DNA from: Fibrisoma montanum
GTDB taxonomy: Bacteria; Bacteroidota; Bacteroidia; Cytophagales; Spirosomataceae
NCBI RefSeq assembly: GCF_003583365.1
Contig: NZ_QXED01000011.1
Span: 105,391 to 169,390, forward strand
Direction: 5' to 3'
DNA: 64,000 nt
In this document: positions 9,438 through 18,261 of the stretch, piece after piece
Numbering within the stretch: position 1 is the first letter of the stretch
Layout of the letters: each line of letters starts with the position of its first letter
Translations under genes and position numbers: made by a program
The notes under the pieces: generated by a model
What the model was told of the DNA's origin: nothing
The model's database searches: none
The model's input: only the letters and a program-made list of their open reading frames with translations

Positions 9438-10607
9438 TCAGGCGTTCTGATAATGAGTTGCCTTTGCGGCTCTTTTTGTGCCCTTCGCGGTTTTACTTTT
9501 CTTCCGCCGACCCCGCCAGATAAGAAAGCCGGTGATGGGCAGACTGGCGGCAATGAGTGACGCAAAAAACGCCAGTATCTTGCCCGGTAAACCCAGAATA
9601 GCACCCGTGTGAATGTCGTAGTTCATCCGAATCAGCTTATCCGCGCCATTGGCTTCCCCGAATCGGCCGTAAACGTGCTTGACGGAGAGCTCATTCAGCG
9701 TGTACTGGTCAAAGAACCGGTAATCGGTTTTCCAGTACGTGCGACCATCGGGGTTTGCGCTGGCCGCAATGGCGGATGAATCGGTTTCGGGAATATGAAC
9801 CTCCATTACCTCGGCGGTGGGGTATTCGGCGGTCATCTTATGCCAAACCCGGTCAATAGCCGGTGCCTGAGCCGGAAGGGCCGCAGGACGCTGCGCTTTC
9901 GCCGAAACCGGGTCCTGGAAAATCAGCGACTTCTCGCCACCGGCCAGCGTGTGAACCGATTTGGCAAACCATTGAAAACCCCAGACCAGACCCGTCAGGG
10001 CCAGAATGAGCAGCACCCACGTAGCGTAAAAACCCAGTACGTTGTGCAGGTCGTAGTTGGTCCGGCGCCAGGCCGCATTCCATTTAATACTGAACCGCTG
10101 CTTTCTTGCGTTCCTGTTTTTGGGCCACCACAGTACGATACCTGAAATCAGCATCACGACGAAGATCAGCGTGGCCGACGCTACCACGGGCTGACCGATG
10201 GTCGGCGGTAACCACAGGTAGAAGTGGCCCATCAGCACAATTCGGAAGAAATCGGCGTCCATGTCCTTCACCTTCAGCACCTCGCCCGTGTACGGATTCA
10301 GGTACACGCTGTAATAGTACGACGGCTCGAAATGAAAGAACATCACCTGCGCAGCCTGGTCTTTTTTGCCGTATAGCACCGCGTGAAGATGTTTATCGGG
10401 CAGTTGCTTCACGGCGATGGCCTTAAGCGTAGAGGGGGGCAAAAACGCTTTGTCCTGTTGCTCCACAAACCGGTACGACTGCGTCAGGTTCTGGATTTCA
10501 TCCTGAAACGCGTACAGGCAGCCCGTGATGCTGATGATAAACACCACCAGCCCGGACGCGAGTCCGAGCCAGAGGTGAATGGTTCCGATGATCTTCTTAA
10601 GGGTCAT
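9438..10607 (-). CDS. PepSY-domain transmembrane protein (siderophore/iron uptake associated)
   Basis: The 389-residue protein has four membrane segments (about 13-33, 140-165, 190-215 and 345-370), periplasmic PepSY-type regions with HLHAVLYGKK and YYYSVYLNPYTGEVLKV, and a Lys/Arg-rich cytoplasmic tail. This is the PepSY-associated TM helix family, found beside TonB-dependent siderophore receptors and thought to act in reduction or release of the ferric ligand at the inner membrane. The start is 4 bp after the stop of the receptor gene, so they form an operon. Regulation is presumably by iron through the sites upstream of the receptor. Confidence 0.88.
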   Translation of the reverse strand: MTLKKIIGTIHLWLGLASGLVVFIISITGCLYAFQDEIQNLTQSYRFVEQQDKAFLPPSTLKAIAVKQLPDKHLHAVLYGKKDQAAQVMFFHFEPSYYYSVYLNPYTGEVLKVKDMDADFFRIVLMGHFYLWLPPTIGQPVVASATLIFVVMLISGIVLWWPKNRNARKQRFSIKWNAAWRRTNYDLHNVLGFYATWVLLILALTGLVWGFQWFAKSVHTLAGGEKSLIFQDPVSAKAQRPAALPAQAPAIDRVWHKMTAEYPTAEVMEVHIPETDSSAIAASANPDGRTYWKTDYRFFDQYTLNELSVKHVYGRFGEANGADKLIRMNYDIHTGAILGLPGKILAFFASLIAASLPITGFLIWRGRRKKSKTAKGTKRAAKATHYQNA

Positions 10608-10611
10608 AACG

Positions 10612-12990
10612 TTAGAAGCGGTAAGCCATGCTTAAACGGAAATTGCGCGGAGCTTCGGCCTGCCAGTAGTAGTAGCCCGCGTAGGGGTAGGGCGCTCCCG
10701 AATACAGATAGGCGTTCAGGATGTTATTGACGTTCAGGGCTACACTAACCCGCTTGTTTTGCCACGACACAGCTCCGTCGGCGCGGAAGTAGTCAGGCAG
10801 ATTTGATTCATTTGAGGTGGGGTCGACAAACCAGCCGAACCGCTCCAGCTGTCCCTGATACCCAAGTGAGAGGCCTGCACCCTGCAAAGCTCCCTGCCGG
10901 AGCCGGTACGACAGCCACGCGTTCGTTACGTGTTTTGCGAAGCCCGGCACGTACTGACCAACGTTTTCTGAACGGGTGTCTTTCGTGATTTTTGAATCGG
11001 TGTACGCGTAGTTGGCAACCAGACTCAGGCCGGGTAACAGTTCGCCCTGCAGGTCAAATTCAACCCCGCTGGTGCGGGTCTGTCCCAGTTGCACGGAGAA
11101 GTTTGGATTGCTCGGGTCGGTCGTCAGTACGTTGTTCTTCGTAATCTGGTACACCGAAAGGGTTGACTGCCACCGGCCACCGGCCCACTCTCTTTTCAGA
11201 CCTGCTTCGAGGTTGTCGCCCGTGATTGGCCGGAAGGCATTGCCCCGCGCATCGACGCCCGACTGCGGCACGAAGGCCTGGTCGTAGAGGGCATACACCG
11301 ACGTTTGCTTGTTGATGGAGCCGCTGATACCGACGCGAGGTGTGAACACGGTTTCGTTGGTTCCGGCACCGTACTGGCTATCTTTCGAGGAGGTCAGCCG
11401 ACCGGCCAGCGTCAGGCGGATGCGGTCCTGCCAGAAGCGGAGTTCGTCCTGTACGTAAATGCCCGAATACGACTGGCTCAGTACATTAGCCCCGGCCCGG
11501 TAGCGCAGGCTCGTGGACCGGTCAAAGCGGGGCAGCAGGTTCGCCGGCAGGTAGTAGTTTAGCCGATAGATGTTGAAAACCGTCGTGCTGTCGTAAAGTG
11601 GGAAAGACTGACCCCAGTCGGCGATGTATTTCTTGTTACCCAGGTCCAGACCCGCCAGAATGCGGTGGGTGATGGGTCCGGTCGTTACGTCGCCATTCAC
11701 AAACAGCTGCCCAAACTTGCCTTCGTTAGAAGCGTCCCAGATGCCCACATACCGGTATAAATCACCGTTGGCTTTTGCCGAATCGGCCCAGAGTGAACTG
11801 CCAATCTGCTTGTAGTTGAAGTACGCAATCTGGCCGGTCAGTTTCCAGTTGGGGCTAATCTGGTGTTCCAGAATTATGAACGAGCTGTGGTCATTGATGT
11901 TGGTCGGGTCGAGGTTGGCCGAGGCCGTGGTAGCGTTGCGGGGCAGTTGCAGAAAACCGGGCTGGGCAAACAGGTACGCCGAACCAATGGCCGACATCTG
12001 CGAAAACTGGTACGTGTACTCGGCCGTAATCGAGGTCTGCTCGCTGAGTTTGTACTTCAGTACCGGCGCAATGGTGTAGCGGTTGTTGTACTCAAACTCC
12101 CGGAACGAGCCTTTTGCCTGACCCATTACGTTCAGCCGGTACAGCAGGCTGCCATCCTGCTTGAGCTGGCCGTCCAGGTCCAGCGTAGCCCGGTACGTGT
12201 CAAAACTGCCCATCGTCATGGTGGCTTCGCCTTTCGTTACGCCGGTCGGCTTCTTGGTCACGACGTTATAAAATCCGCTTGGTTCGCCGTTGGCCATCAT
12301 GAAACCGGCGGGGCCTTTCACAAACTCAATCCGCTCCACCATCGACATGTCTTCGGCCAGCGGCCCCCAGGTCGACTGTACGTTCATGCCGTTGCGGAAG
12401 GGCGCAATGCGTGAGCCGCGCATATTCAGGCGGGCGTAATTGTCCCAGTGCTCCTGCTTGGTAACCCCACTGATGTTGCGCGAAACACCTTCCAGCATGT
12501 CGAAAATCTGCTGATCGGCCAGGAGTTGCCGGTTCACTACCTGCACATTCTGCGGCAATTCAATCAGCGGTGTTTTAACGCGAAGACTGTAGGACGGAAG
12601 GTCAGCTTTGTACGGATTCTTTCCTTCTACCGTCACTTCATCCAGATTCTGGGCTGACTCATTGAGCGCCAGGTCGGTTACCTGCGTCGTTTCATTGGCC
12701 CTGACCGTGATGGATTGCTGTAGGCGCCCGTGGCCCATCCGGCTAATCAGCAGTGTGTATGTTCCGGCGGGTACGTTGTTGAGCTGATAGAGTCCCTGCT
12801 CGTTGGTCAGCGTACCGAACTGCGTATTCGACAACCGGACGTTAACCTGCGGAATCGGCTGCCCGTTGCGGTCATTGACCTTTCCAGCAATGGCACCGGT
12901 TGTTGACGATTGAGCGATGCTGGCAGTTGGCTTTACACTCAGCCAGAGCAAAAGCGCAGCCAGGAAAATGAGTAGGGATTTATATTGCAT
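10612..12990 (-). CDS. TonB-dependent siderophore receptor
   Basis: The 792-residue protein has a signal peptide (about 1-26), a carboxypeptidase-regulatory-like domain (about 32-115), a plug (about 125-245, with the LPQNVQVV, MLEGVSRNISGV and VERIEFVKGPAGFM motifs of the siderophore receptor family) and a 22-strand-type barrel ending in a C-terminal aromatic (AYRF). It would import ferric siderophores across the outer membrane. It heads an operon with the PepSY membrane protein. The intergenic region just upstream holds two oppositely oriented copies of an operator-like sequence, consistent with iron control. The siderophore type cannot be read from the sequence. Confidence 0.92.
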   Translation of the reverse strand: MQYKSLLIFLAALLLWLSVKPTASIAQSSTTGAIAGKVNDRNGQPIPQVNVRLSNTQFGTLTNEQGLYQLNNVPAGTYTLLISRMGHGRLQQSITVRANETTQVTDLALNESAQNLDEVTVEGKNPYKADLPSYSLRVKTPLIELPQNVQVVNRQLLADQQIFDMLEGVSRNISGVTKQEHWDNYARLNMRGSRIAPFRNGMNVQSTWGPLAEDMSMVERIEFVKGPAGFMMANGEPSGFYNVVTKKPTGVTKGEATMTMGSFDTYRATLDLDGQLKQDGSLLYRLNVMGQAKGSFREFEYNNRYTIAPVLKYKLSEQTSITAEYTYQFSQMSAIGSAYLFAQPGFLQLPRNATTASANLDPTNINDHSSFIILEHQISPNWKLTGQIAYFNYKQIGSSLWADSAKANGDLYRYVGIWDASNEGKFGQLFVNGDVTTGPITHRILAGLDLGNKKYIADWGQSFPLYDSTTVFNIYRLNYYLPANLLPRFDRSTSLRYRAGANVLSQSYSGIYVQDELRFWQDRIRLTLAGRLTSSKDSQYGAGTNETVFTPRVGISGSINKQTSVYALYDQAFVPQSGVDARGNAFRPITGDNLEAGLKREWAGGRWQSTLSVYQITKNNVLTTDPSNPNFSVQLGQTRTSGVEFDLQGELLPGLSLVANYAYTDSKITKDTRSENVGQYVPGFAKHVTNAWLSYRLRQGALQGAGLSLGYQGQLERFGWFVDPTSNESNLPDYFRADGAVSWQNKRVSVALNVNNILNAYLYSGAPYPYAGYYYWQAEAPRNFRLSMAYRF

Positions 12991-12993
12991 ACC

Positions 12994-13012
12994 TTATTTA
13001 GACTAATTCTAA
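12994..13012. promoter_or_regulatory. Operator-like inverted repeat TTAGA-N5-TCTAA upstream of the siderophore receptor
   Basis: Bases 12998-13012 read TTAGACTAATTCTAA, a perfect 5 bp inverted repeat with 5 bp spacer, starting 8 bp upstream of the receptor start codon. The overlapping segment TTATTTAGACTA recurs in reverse orientation at 13080-13092. Such AT-rich dyads before iron-uptake genes suggest a Fur-type or other iron-responsive site; the assignment is inference. Confidence 0.5.
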
Positions 13013-13077
13013 TGCAAATGAAAAAAGCAAATGAATACGAACAGCTGTCATGCCTGATTTATGCAATAGAAACTTTA

Positions 13078-13094
13078 TATAGTCTAAATAAAGG
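13078..13094. promoter_or_regulatory. Second, inverted copy of the operator-like sequence
   Basis: TAGTCTAAATAA (13080-13091) is the reverse complement of TTATTTAGACTA found next to the receptor start, about 75 bp away. Its flank (TTTATATAGTCTAAATAAAG) is also partly palindromic. The pair frames the promoter region of the siderophore receptor operon, as expected for a two-site repressor. Confidence 0.4.
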
Positions 13095-13128
13095 GAAGAT
13101 AAGCCGAAAATACACCGCTGAGCACTAA

Positions 13129-13211
13129 TTTGTCATGCTGACGTAGGAAGCATCTTCGGTAGATATATGAAGGCCCGTGTCCGGAGACGCTTCCTGCGTC
13201 AGCATGACAAA
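13129..13211. repeat. Palindromic intergenic repeat, GTCATGCTGACG family
   Basis: The left arm at 13129-13155 begins TTTGTCATGCTGACGTAGG and its near-perfect complement ends at 13211 (CCTGCGTCAGCATGACAAA). The arms are about 27 bp with a 29 bp loop. It lies downstream of kynA and upstream of the siderophore operon, so it may act as a transcript end, and it resembles dispersed REP-like elements of Cytophagales. An open frame across it (13084-13302, minus) is not thought to be a gene. Confidence 0.7.
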
Positions 13212-13282
13212 GTTGGCTTAGACTGAATGTGCTCAGTTGGTCGGTTAACGTGGTTACGGACAACTCCCAAGTTTCCAGTGTG

Positions 13283-13386
13283 TTTTTTGTCATCCCGACC
13301 AAAGGAGGGATCTTCGGTAGCTGGAGAAAATGGCAGCCACACCGAAGACTCCGTCCGAAGATTCCTCGTTCCTCGGTATGAAAAAG
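13283..13386. repeat. Palindromic intergenic repeat, GTCATCCCGACC family
   Basis: The left arm (13283-13320) contains TTTTTGTCATCCCGACC and GGAGGGATCTTCGG. The right arm (13352-13386) contains CCGAAGATTCCTCG and CCTCGGTATGAAAAA. They form a long imperfect hairpin just downstream of the kynA stop codon. A degenerate relative is at 44905-44954. Confidence 0.6.
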
Positions 13387-13410
13387 ACTGGTTTTAATGG
13401 CCTACATTGA

Positions 13411-14337
13411 TCAACCCGGTTGGCGAACGGATTGCCCCCAATTCCGGCGTTCGTCCATTGACCACAGCTCCGGAAAAAATATCCGTTGCTGCTGAACGGG
13501 TGGGAGGTACGTTTGCCAGTTGGTGCCGCCGGTGGCCCGGATGTCGTCGGGTTCTTTGTGGAGGTACTGCACCGCCGAGCGGAGGTGTGACAGTTTCCAG
13601 CGGACGTTGACGCGGTGGTCATATTCGCGCAGGGCCGTGCGAAGTTCATCGGTGACCTGTCCGGCCTGTTCCAGTTCCTGATATCGCTGATTCAGATTCT
13701 TTACCCGATACGTTTCGGCCAACCGAATGAGCCGGGCGCTGTATTGCTTGTCGAACTGCCGGAGCGTCAGCGTTTTTTGCTGGGTGGCCAGTTCGGTAGC
13801 GCCCCGCTTCCAGTAAATGGCTTCGTACTGGTCGGCTATGGATGCAGCCTGGGTCGGTGGCTCAATCAGGAGGTTGGTAAAGTCGGTCGAGACAATTTCA
13901 ATCTCCCGAAACTGCACTGACTGAAACCCGCTCGACGGTAGCAGCGCCATCCGGAATTTCAGAAACTGCTCCCGCTCCATACCCGTAATCATAATTACGA
14001 ACGACTCTTCGAGCAGGGCAAAGTAGCGGTTTACCCGTTGCATCCGGGCCGTAAAAAACGCGGCCGTTAACGGGCTGGCGTCGGCTATCTGGGCAATCTC
14101 GTGCAGGATGAGCTTGAAGTATAACTCCGTAATCTGGTGGTACGTCACGAAAATCAGCTCGTCGGGGTAGGCGGTTTTGGGGTTTTGCAGCGATAGCAGC
14201 GTGTCGAGGTGGATGTAATCCCAGTAGGTCAGGTAATCGGCCTGAAGCAGCCCTTCGAGGTATGCGTTCATATCCTGCCCCATGGCGGCAAATTTCTGTT
14301 CCAGCTGGGCGAGTTTATTGGCCACTGTTTCGTGCAT
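13411..14337 (-). CDS. kynA: Tryptophan 2,3-dioxygenase
   Basis: The 308-residue protein matches the haem tryptophan 2,3-dioxygenase family, which opens the indole ring of L-tryptophan to give N-formylkynurenine, the first step of the kynurenine pathway. Visible hallmarks are the substrate-pocket helix FVTYHQITELYFKLILHE (the pocket His is in TYHQ), the Arg-containing MEREQFLKFRMALLPSSGFQS and QFREIE segments, the distal haem region KLSHLRSAVQYL with its probable proximal His, and the ATGGTNWQTYL loop near the C-terminus. Length is normal for the family. It stands alone: other kyn genes are not adjacent. It is divergent from the acyl-CoA dehydrogenase gene across 120 bp. Confidence 0.93.
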   Translation of the reverse strand: MHETVANKLAQLEQKFAAMGQDMNAYLEGLLQADYLTYWDYIHLDTLLSLQNPKTAYPDELIFVTYHQITELYFKLILHEIAQIADASPLTAAFFTARMQRVNRYFALLEESFVIMITGMEREQFLKFRMALLPSSGFQSVQFREIEIVSTDFTNLLIEPPTQAASIADQYEAIYWKRGATELATQQKTLTLRQFDKQYSARLIRLAETYRVKNLNQRYQELEQAGQVTDELRTALREYDHRVNVRWKLSHLRSAVQYLHKEPDDIRATGGTNWQTYLPPVQQQRIFFPELWSMDERRNWGQSVRQPG

Positions 14338-14457
14338 AGCTCCTGACTGTCAGTTAGTTTTCAGATGAAGAGACGTTTTTTGTCCGGTTTACGAGTTCAC
14401 AAGTTGTAACAAAATCGAATAGCTAAACATTTTCCCTGACGATATGATTTGATTCGT

Positions 14458-15621
14458 ATGATAAGTCAATCCGTTAAGCGAATCACATCGACAATACAAT
14501 CGGCTGACAGCCAGCAGGTAAATACATTGATTAACCAGTTGATGGCCCTTGCCTCGCAGAGCGATAGTGAAGGGGCGTTTCCGGAAGAAGCCTTCGGTCA
14601 GATGGCCGAAGCCGGTATGCTGGGCATCACGCTACCGGGGCAGCCCCTTGATTTTGACCTGCCCGAAACAAAAAACTTACTGCAACTGCTCAAACGCATC
14701 GGGACCGGTAACCTGGCCGTAGGTCGGGTATACGAGGGCCACATCAACGCGCTATATCTTATCCATCTGTTCGGCAATCAGGAGCAGAAAAAGCGGTACG
14801 GCGCTGATGTGAGGCAGCACCAGCGGTTGTTCAGCGTCTGGAATACGCAGGCCGACGATGGTATCCGGATTCACGCACTCGGGGGGGGCCGTTATGTGCT
14901 CGAAGGGTCGAAAACGTTCTGTTCGGGAGCGGGCTGGATTCAGCGGCCACTAGTTACGGGTGAGCTGGTTGGTCAGGACCGTTCCGGCTGGCAGATGTGC
15001 ATCATCCCGACGGAACGGGTGAAGCCAATTCCGTCGGACGAGCAGTTCTGGCAACCGCTGGGTATGCGGGCATCGGCCAGTTTCAAACTCGATTTTACGG
15101 GTGTTGAACTGGAAGAGCAGGATTTGCTGGGTCAGCCCGGCGATTACTTCAAACAACCGTATTTCAGCGGGGGGGCGATTCGGTTTGCGGCCGTTCAGCT
15201 TGGCGCGGCCGAAGCCTTGCTCAGCGAAACCCGGACGTACCTGAATGACCTGAATCGCGTCGACGATCCGTTCCAAAAAGCCCGTATTGGCGAAATGACG
15301 TACCTGATTGAGTCAGGCAACCAGTGGCTCAACGCGGCCGGTGACAAGACGGACGTCTGGCTGACTCAGGATGATTCGGCCGATAAAATCGTCGCCTATG
15401 CCAACATGACCCGCACGGCCATTGAACAGATCTGCCTGCGGACGATGGAACTGGCCGAACGGTCGGTTGGGGCCAGAGGACTGCTGCGCCCGCTGCCGTT
15501 TGAGCGTATCCATCGCGACCTGAGCATGTACCTGCGCCAGCCCGCGCCCGACGCTGCCCTGACCGGCATCGGCCATTACGTTTTCCACACCTCATCTCCA
15601 ACTCATGACCTCTGGCGTTGA
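14458..15621 (+). CDS. Acyl-CoA dehydrogenase-like flavoprotein
   Basis: The 387-residue protein has the acyl-CoA dehydrogenase layout: an N-terminal helical domain (about 10-115, MAEAGMLGITLPG), a central beta-domain (about 120-230, with the AGWIQRPLV and MRASASFKLDFTGVEL stretches) and a C-terminal helical domain (about 235-370). A Glu catalytic base could not be placed with confidence, and the protein is divergent from classical beta-oxidation enzymes. The ATG at 14458 is preferred over a TTG three codons upstream. The stop overlaps the PIG-L gene by 17 bp, so it heads a three-gene operon. Together with the convergent GT2 gene this suggests modification of an acylated sugar rather than fatty-acid breakdown (inference). 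Confidence 0.85.
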   Translation: MISQSVKRITSTIQSADSQQVNTLINQLMALASQSDSEGAFPEEAFGQMAEAGMLGITLPGQPLDFDLPETKNLLQLLKRIGTGNLAVGRVYEGHINALYLIHLFGNQEQKKRYGADVRQHQRLFSVWNTQADDGIRIHALGGGRYVLEGSKTFCSGAGWIQRPLVTGELVGQDRSGWQMCIIPTERVKPIPSDEQFWQPLGMRASASFKLDFTGVELEEQDLLGQPGDYFKQPYFSGGAIRFAAVQLGAAEALLSETRTYLNDLNRVDDPFQKARIGEMTYLIESGNQWLNAAGDKTDVWLTQDDSADKIVAYANMTRTAIEQICLRTMELAERSVGARGLLRPLPFERIHRDLSMYLRQPAPDAALTGIGHYVFHTSSPTHDLWR

Positions 15622-16360
15622 TCAGACCCGCTTTTTTCAGCAGTACGTTGAACCCGCCGATGATGAATTGCTCCGGCAGTTTGGTTCTACGGTGGTAATT
15701 GCTCCGCATCCCGACGACGAATCGCTCGGTTGTGGTGGCGTTATTGCCCTGCTGCGGCAGGCTGGCTACCCGGTACAGGTTATCTTCGTCAGTGATGGCA
15801 GCATGTCGCACCCTCAGTCAAAGCAGTACCCGGCCGACCGGCTGCGGCAGCTTCGCGAAACGGAGGCATTGCTGGCTCTGGAAATTCTTGGTGTTGCCCC
15901 CAACGCCGTGCAGTTCATGCGGCTCAAGGACACGCAGGTACCCACGCCCGACCAGACTGGTTTCGCGGACGCCGTTGCCGACCTGGGCCATCGGCTGGAA
16001 AACATTGCTCCCGATACGGTGCTGGTACCCTGGCGACGCGATCCGCACCCCGACCACCGGGCCTCGTGGAGCCTGACCCAGGCTGCCGTAGAACGGATGG
16101 TCCAAAAGCCAGCGCTGGTAGAATATCCAATCTGGCTGTGGGAACTGGGTACCGACGACGACCAACCTCGTCCCAGCGAAGTACGCGCCCGAAGTTTCAG
16201 CATCAGTTCAGTAGCCGACTTAAAGCAGCAGGCCATTGCCGCCCATCGGTCGCAGGTGACACACCTGATCGACGACGACCCAACGGCGTTTTACCTGTCG
16301 CCCGAGTTGCTGCGCTATTTTCAGATTCCAAACGAAGTTTTCTTTTACCATGTCCAGTAG
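15605..16360 (+). CDS. PIG-L family N-deacetylase
   Basis: The 251-residue protein carries the zinc-binding motif APHPDDESLGCGG (about residues 33-45) and the second metal/catalytic motif RDPHPDHRA (about 143-151) of the PIG-L/LmbE family. These enzymes remove acetyl groups from N-acetylglucosamine-containing lipids or small molecules. It overlaps the acyl-CoA dehydrogenase gene by 17 bp and the methyltransferase gene by 11 bp, so the three are translationally coupled. In this context it probably deacetylates an amino sugar put on a carrier by the neighbouring GT2, leaving a free amine for the methyltransferase. Substrate is inferred. Confidence 0.92.
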   Translation: MTSGVDQTRFFQQYVEPADDELLRQFGSTVVIAPHPDDESLGCGGVIALLRQAGYPVQVIFVSDGSMSHPQSKQYPADRLRQLRETEALLALEILGVAPNAVQFMRLKDTQVPTPDQTGFADAVADLGHRLENIAPDTVLVPWRRDPHPDHRASWSLTQAAVERMVQKPALVEYPIWLWELGTDDDQPRPSEVRARSFSISSVADLKQQAIAAHRSQVTHLIDDDPTAFYLSPELLRYFQIPNEVFFYHVQ

Positions 16361-16937
16361 CCTGCCCCAATCGTATTTCGATGATATATACCGCGCCAGC
16401 GACGACCCGTGGCAGTTTGCCACCAGCGATTATGAGCGCGACAAGTACCAGGCTACCCTGGCCGCCCTGCCCAACGAGCGATATGCCAACGTCTTCGAAA
16501 TCGGCTGCTCGATTGGTGTGCTGAGTGCCATGCTGGCGCAACGGTGTGACCGGTTGCTGGCCGTTGATGCCAGTGAACTGCCGCTCAGGCAGGCTCGCCA
16601 ACGCCTGGCGGAATTGCCGCAGGTGAGTGTTCAGCAGATGAGCATTCCGGCGCAGTTCCCAGACGATCAGTTTGACCTGATTCTTCTGTCGGAGGTGGGC
16701 TATTACCTGACCATAGATGATCTCCGGCGCGCGCAGCAGCTTATGCATGAGCATTTGCAGCCGGGCGGGCATTTACTGCTGGTACACTGGACGCCTTTTG
16801 TGCCCGACTATCCACTGACCGGCGACCAGGTGCACGAGGTATTTCTGGAGCAAACTGTTGGCGCGCAACCAATGTGGCAGCACCTGACGGGACAACGGGC
16901 GGAGCAATACCGGCTGGATTTATTCAGCCGACAATAG
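16350..16937 (+). CDS. NodS-like SAM-dependent methyltransferase
   Basis: The 195-residue protein has the NodS-family N-terminus (YFDDIYRASDDPWQFATSDY), the SAM-binding motif VFEIGCSIGVLSAML (about 48-62), the acidic ribose-binding LLAVDASEL and the post-motif LILLSEVGYYL. NodS N-methylates the deacetylated amine of a chitooligosaccharide in rhizobial Nod factor synthesis. Finding a relative directly after a sugar deacetylase gene suggests it methylates the amine that PIG-L exposes. The start overlaps the PIG-L gene by 11 bp, and the 3' end overlaps the convergent GT2 gene by 18 bp. Confidence 0.88.
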   Translation: MSSSLPQSYFDDIYRASDDPWQFATSDYERDKYQATLAALPNERYANVFEIGCSIGVLSAMLAQRCDRLLAVDASELPLRQARQRLAELPQVSVQQMSIPAQFPDDQFDLILLSEVGYYLTIDDLRRAQQLMHEHLQPGGHLLLVHWTPFVPDYPLTGDQVHEVFLEQTVGAQPMWQHLTGQRAEQYRLDLFSRQ

Positions 16938-18101
16938 GGGCTGGCTGGTGAGCAGGTACTGGCGCAACTCCCGAATTGCTTCCACAATGGGTACGGGTTC
17001 CCACTGGCGCGTCCAGGCTTCATTCTGCATTTTGGTTTCTACCTGCTCCCAAAGCTCTCCAAAGTATGGGTAAGCCGTTAGCTGGTGCTGAAGCCACTGC
17101 TCGGAAATACACAATTCCTGTGCAATAGGCTTGAGGGCACCGTTGGGAATAGCGCCCCGGTGGTGTTGCCAGAGCGTTCGGAGCCGAGCCCGATTCCGGA
17201 ACTTAAGCATCAGCGAGCCGGGCGGTTCGGCCAGTTGCACCTGCTGGCCGTAGTACATCCTGGTCCAGTAACGTAGCTGCTCCGAAAAGCCTACCGCCAC
17301 CCGGCCCCGGAGCCGCGACGAGGTGAACACCCTCACGCGCGTACTCTTCCGGATACGGGCATCAATGCGCAGCAGCGCCCGGTAAAAGGCCTCGTCTTCC
17401 AGATAAGGAACCTGCGGTAAACGACCCGCCCGAATGTAGGCCCGGCACGTCACGGCAATGCTGGCCCCGAAATGCTGAAAATGGCGCGGCCAGGGGTCAT
17501 GCACACAGGGATCGAGCAAAGACTCCACCCGGGCAACCAACTGCCGGTAGGTGACGTTGCGCAGGTGAAAAATACGGGCTGGATTTCGTTCGGGCCGGGC
17601 AATGATGCGGCCGGCAACGGCATCGCAGCCCGCATTGATTTCGTTCATGATGTGCCACAGCCAGTGACTGTCCACCTCGGTGTCGCCATCGGTTGATGCA
17701 ATAATGCCGTTTTGATTGTCGACACTCATCAGCCGCCGACAGGCTTCGTCCATCAGCAGGCGCCGGACGGTGCCGATGTTGGCCAGTCGGGGCGGCAGCT
17801 GAATCTGAGCCACATGCAGCGGAAACAGAGGATACAGGTTCTGATACTGTTCGGCCAGTTCGAATGAACGGTCGGTGCAGTTGTTGGCTAGCAGAAGTAT
17901 CTCGTATTGACCGGGATCAATCGGCCGACCATCGCCGTCTACCTGGTTGCGCAGCGCGTCGAGTGTCTGGGTTAGCTGGAGCACTTCATCGCGGACGGGC
18001 ACAATAACCGAAACGCGTAAGGAAGAAGCAGGAGTTGTATGGGTAAATAAATGGCGATTGACTAGTGTGTCGTTGAGTGGTTTGCCGGTATCCGCAAGCA
18101 T
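16920..18101 (-). CDS. Glycosyltransferase family 2
   Basis: The 393-residue protein has a GT-A fold N-terminal half: RVSVIVPVRDEVLQLTQTL (about 29-47), nucleotide-binding LLLANNCTDRS, the metal-binding DGD (STDGDTEVDSHW) and a catalytic-base region YLEDEAFYRALL. No convincing membrane segment is visible, unlike processive NodC-type synthases. The C-terminal about 130 residues are Arg/Leu-rich and helical. It is convergent with, and overlaps by 18 bp, the methyltransferase gene. Genes for a deacetylase, an N-methyltransferase and an acyl-CoA dehydrogenase alongside suggest a shared pathway for a decorated glycan or glycolipid. Confidence 0.87.
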   Translation of the reverse strand: MLADTGKPLNDTLVNRHLFTHTTPASSLRVSVIVPVRDEVLQLTQTLDALRNQVDGDGRPIDPGQYEILLLANNCTDRSFELAEQYQNLYPLFPLHVAQIQLPPRLANIGTVRRLLMDEACRRLMSVDNQNGIIASTDGDTEVDSHWLWHIMNEINAGCDAVAGRIIARPERNPARIFHLRNVTYRQLVARVESLLDPCVHDPWPRHFQHFGASIAVTCRAYIRAGRLPQVPYLEDEAFYRALLRIDARIRKSTRVRVFTSSRLRGRVAVGFSEQLRYWTRMYYGQQVQLAEPPGSLMLKFRNRARLRTLWQHHRGAIPNGALKPIAQELCISEQWLQHQLTAYPYFGELWEQVETKMQNEAWTRQWEPVPIVEAIRELRQYLLTSQPLLSAE

Positions 18102-18261
18102 ATCGTCTTCCTCCTACGCTCCGTGTCAAGCGTAAGGAAGTTGGTTAACCGGCTGTTCAGGATAATTGTTGACGAAACGAATCCTGGGCTAACCCCACCG
18201 TGGGTTATTGACGAATCGTTACGAACTTCGCGCCAGATTGATGCGGATAACAAAACAGATT

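Noticed and set aside
13084..13302. 72-codon minus-strand frame upstream of kynA's end
   Set aside because: It consists mostly of the palindromic repeat.
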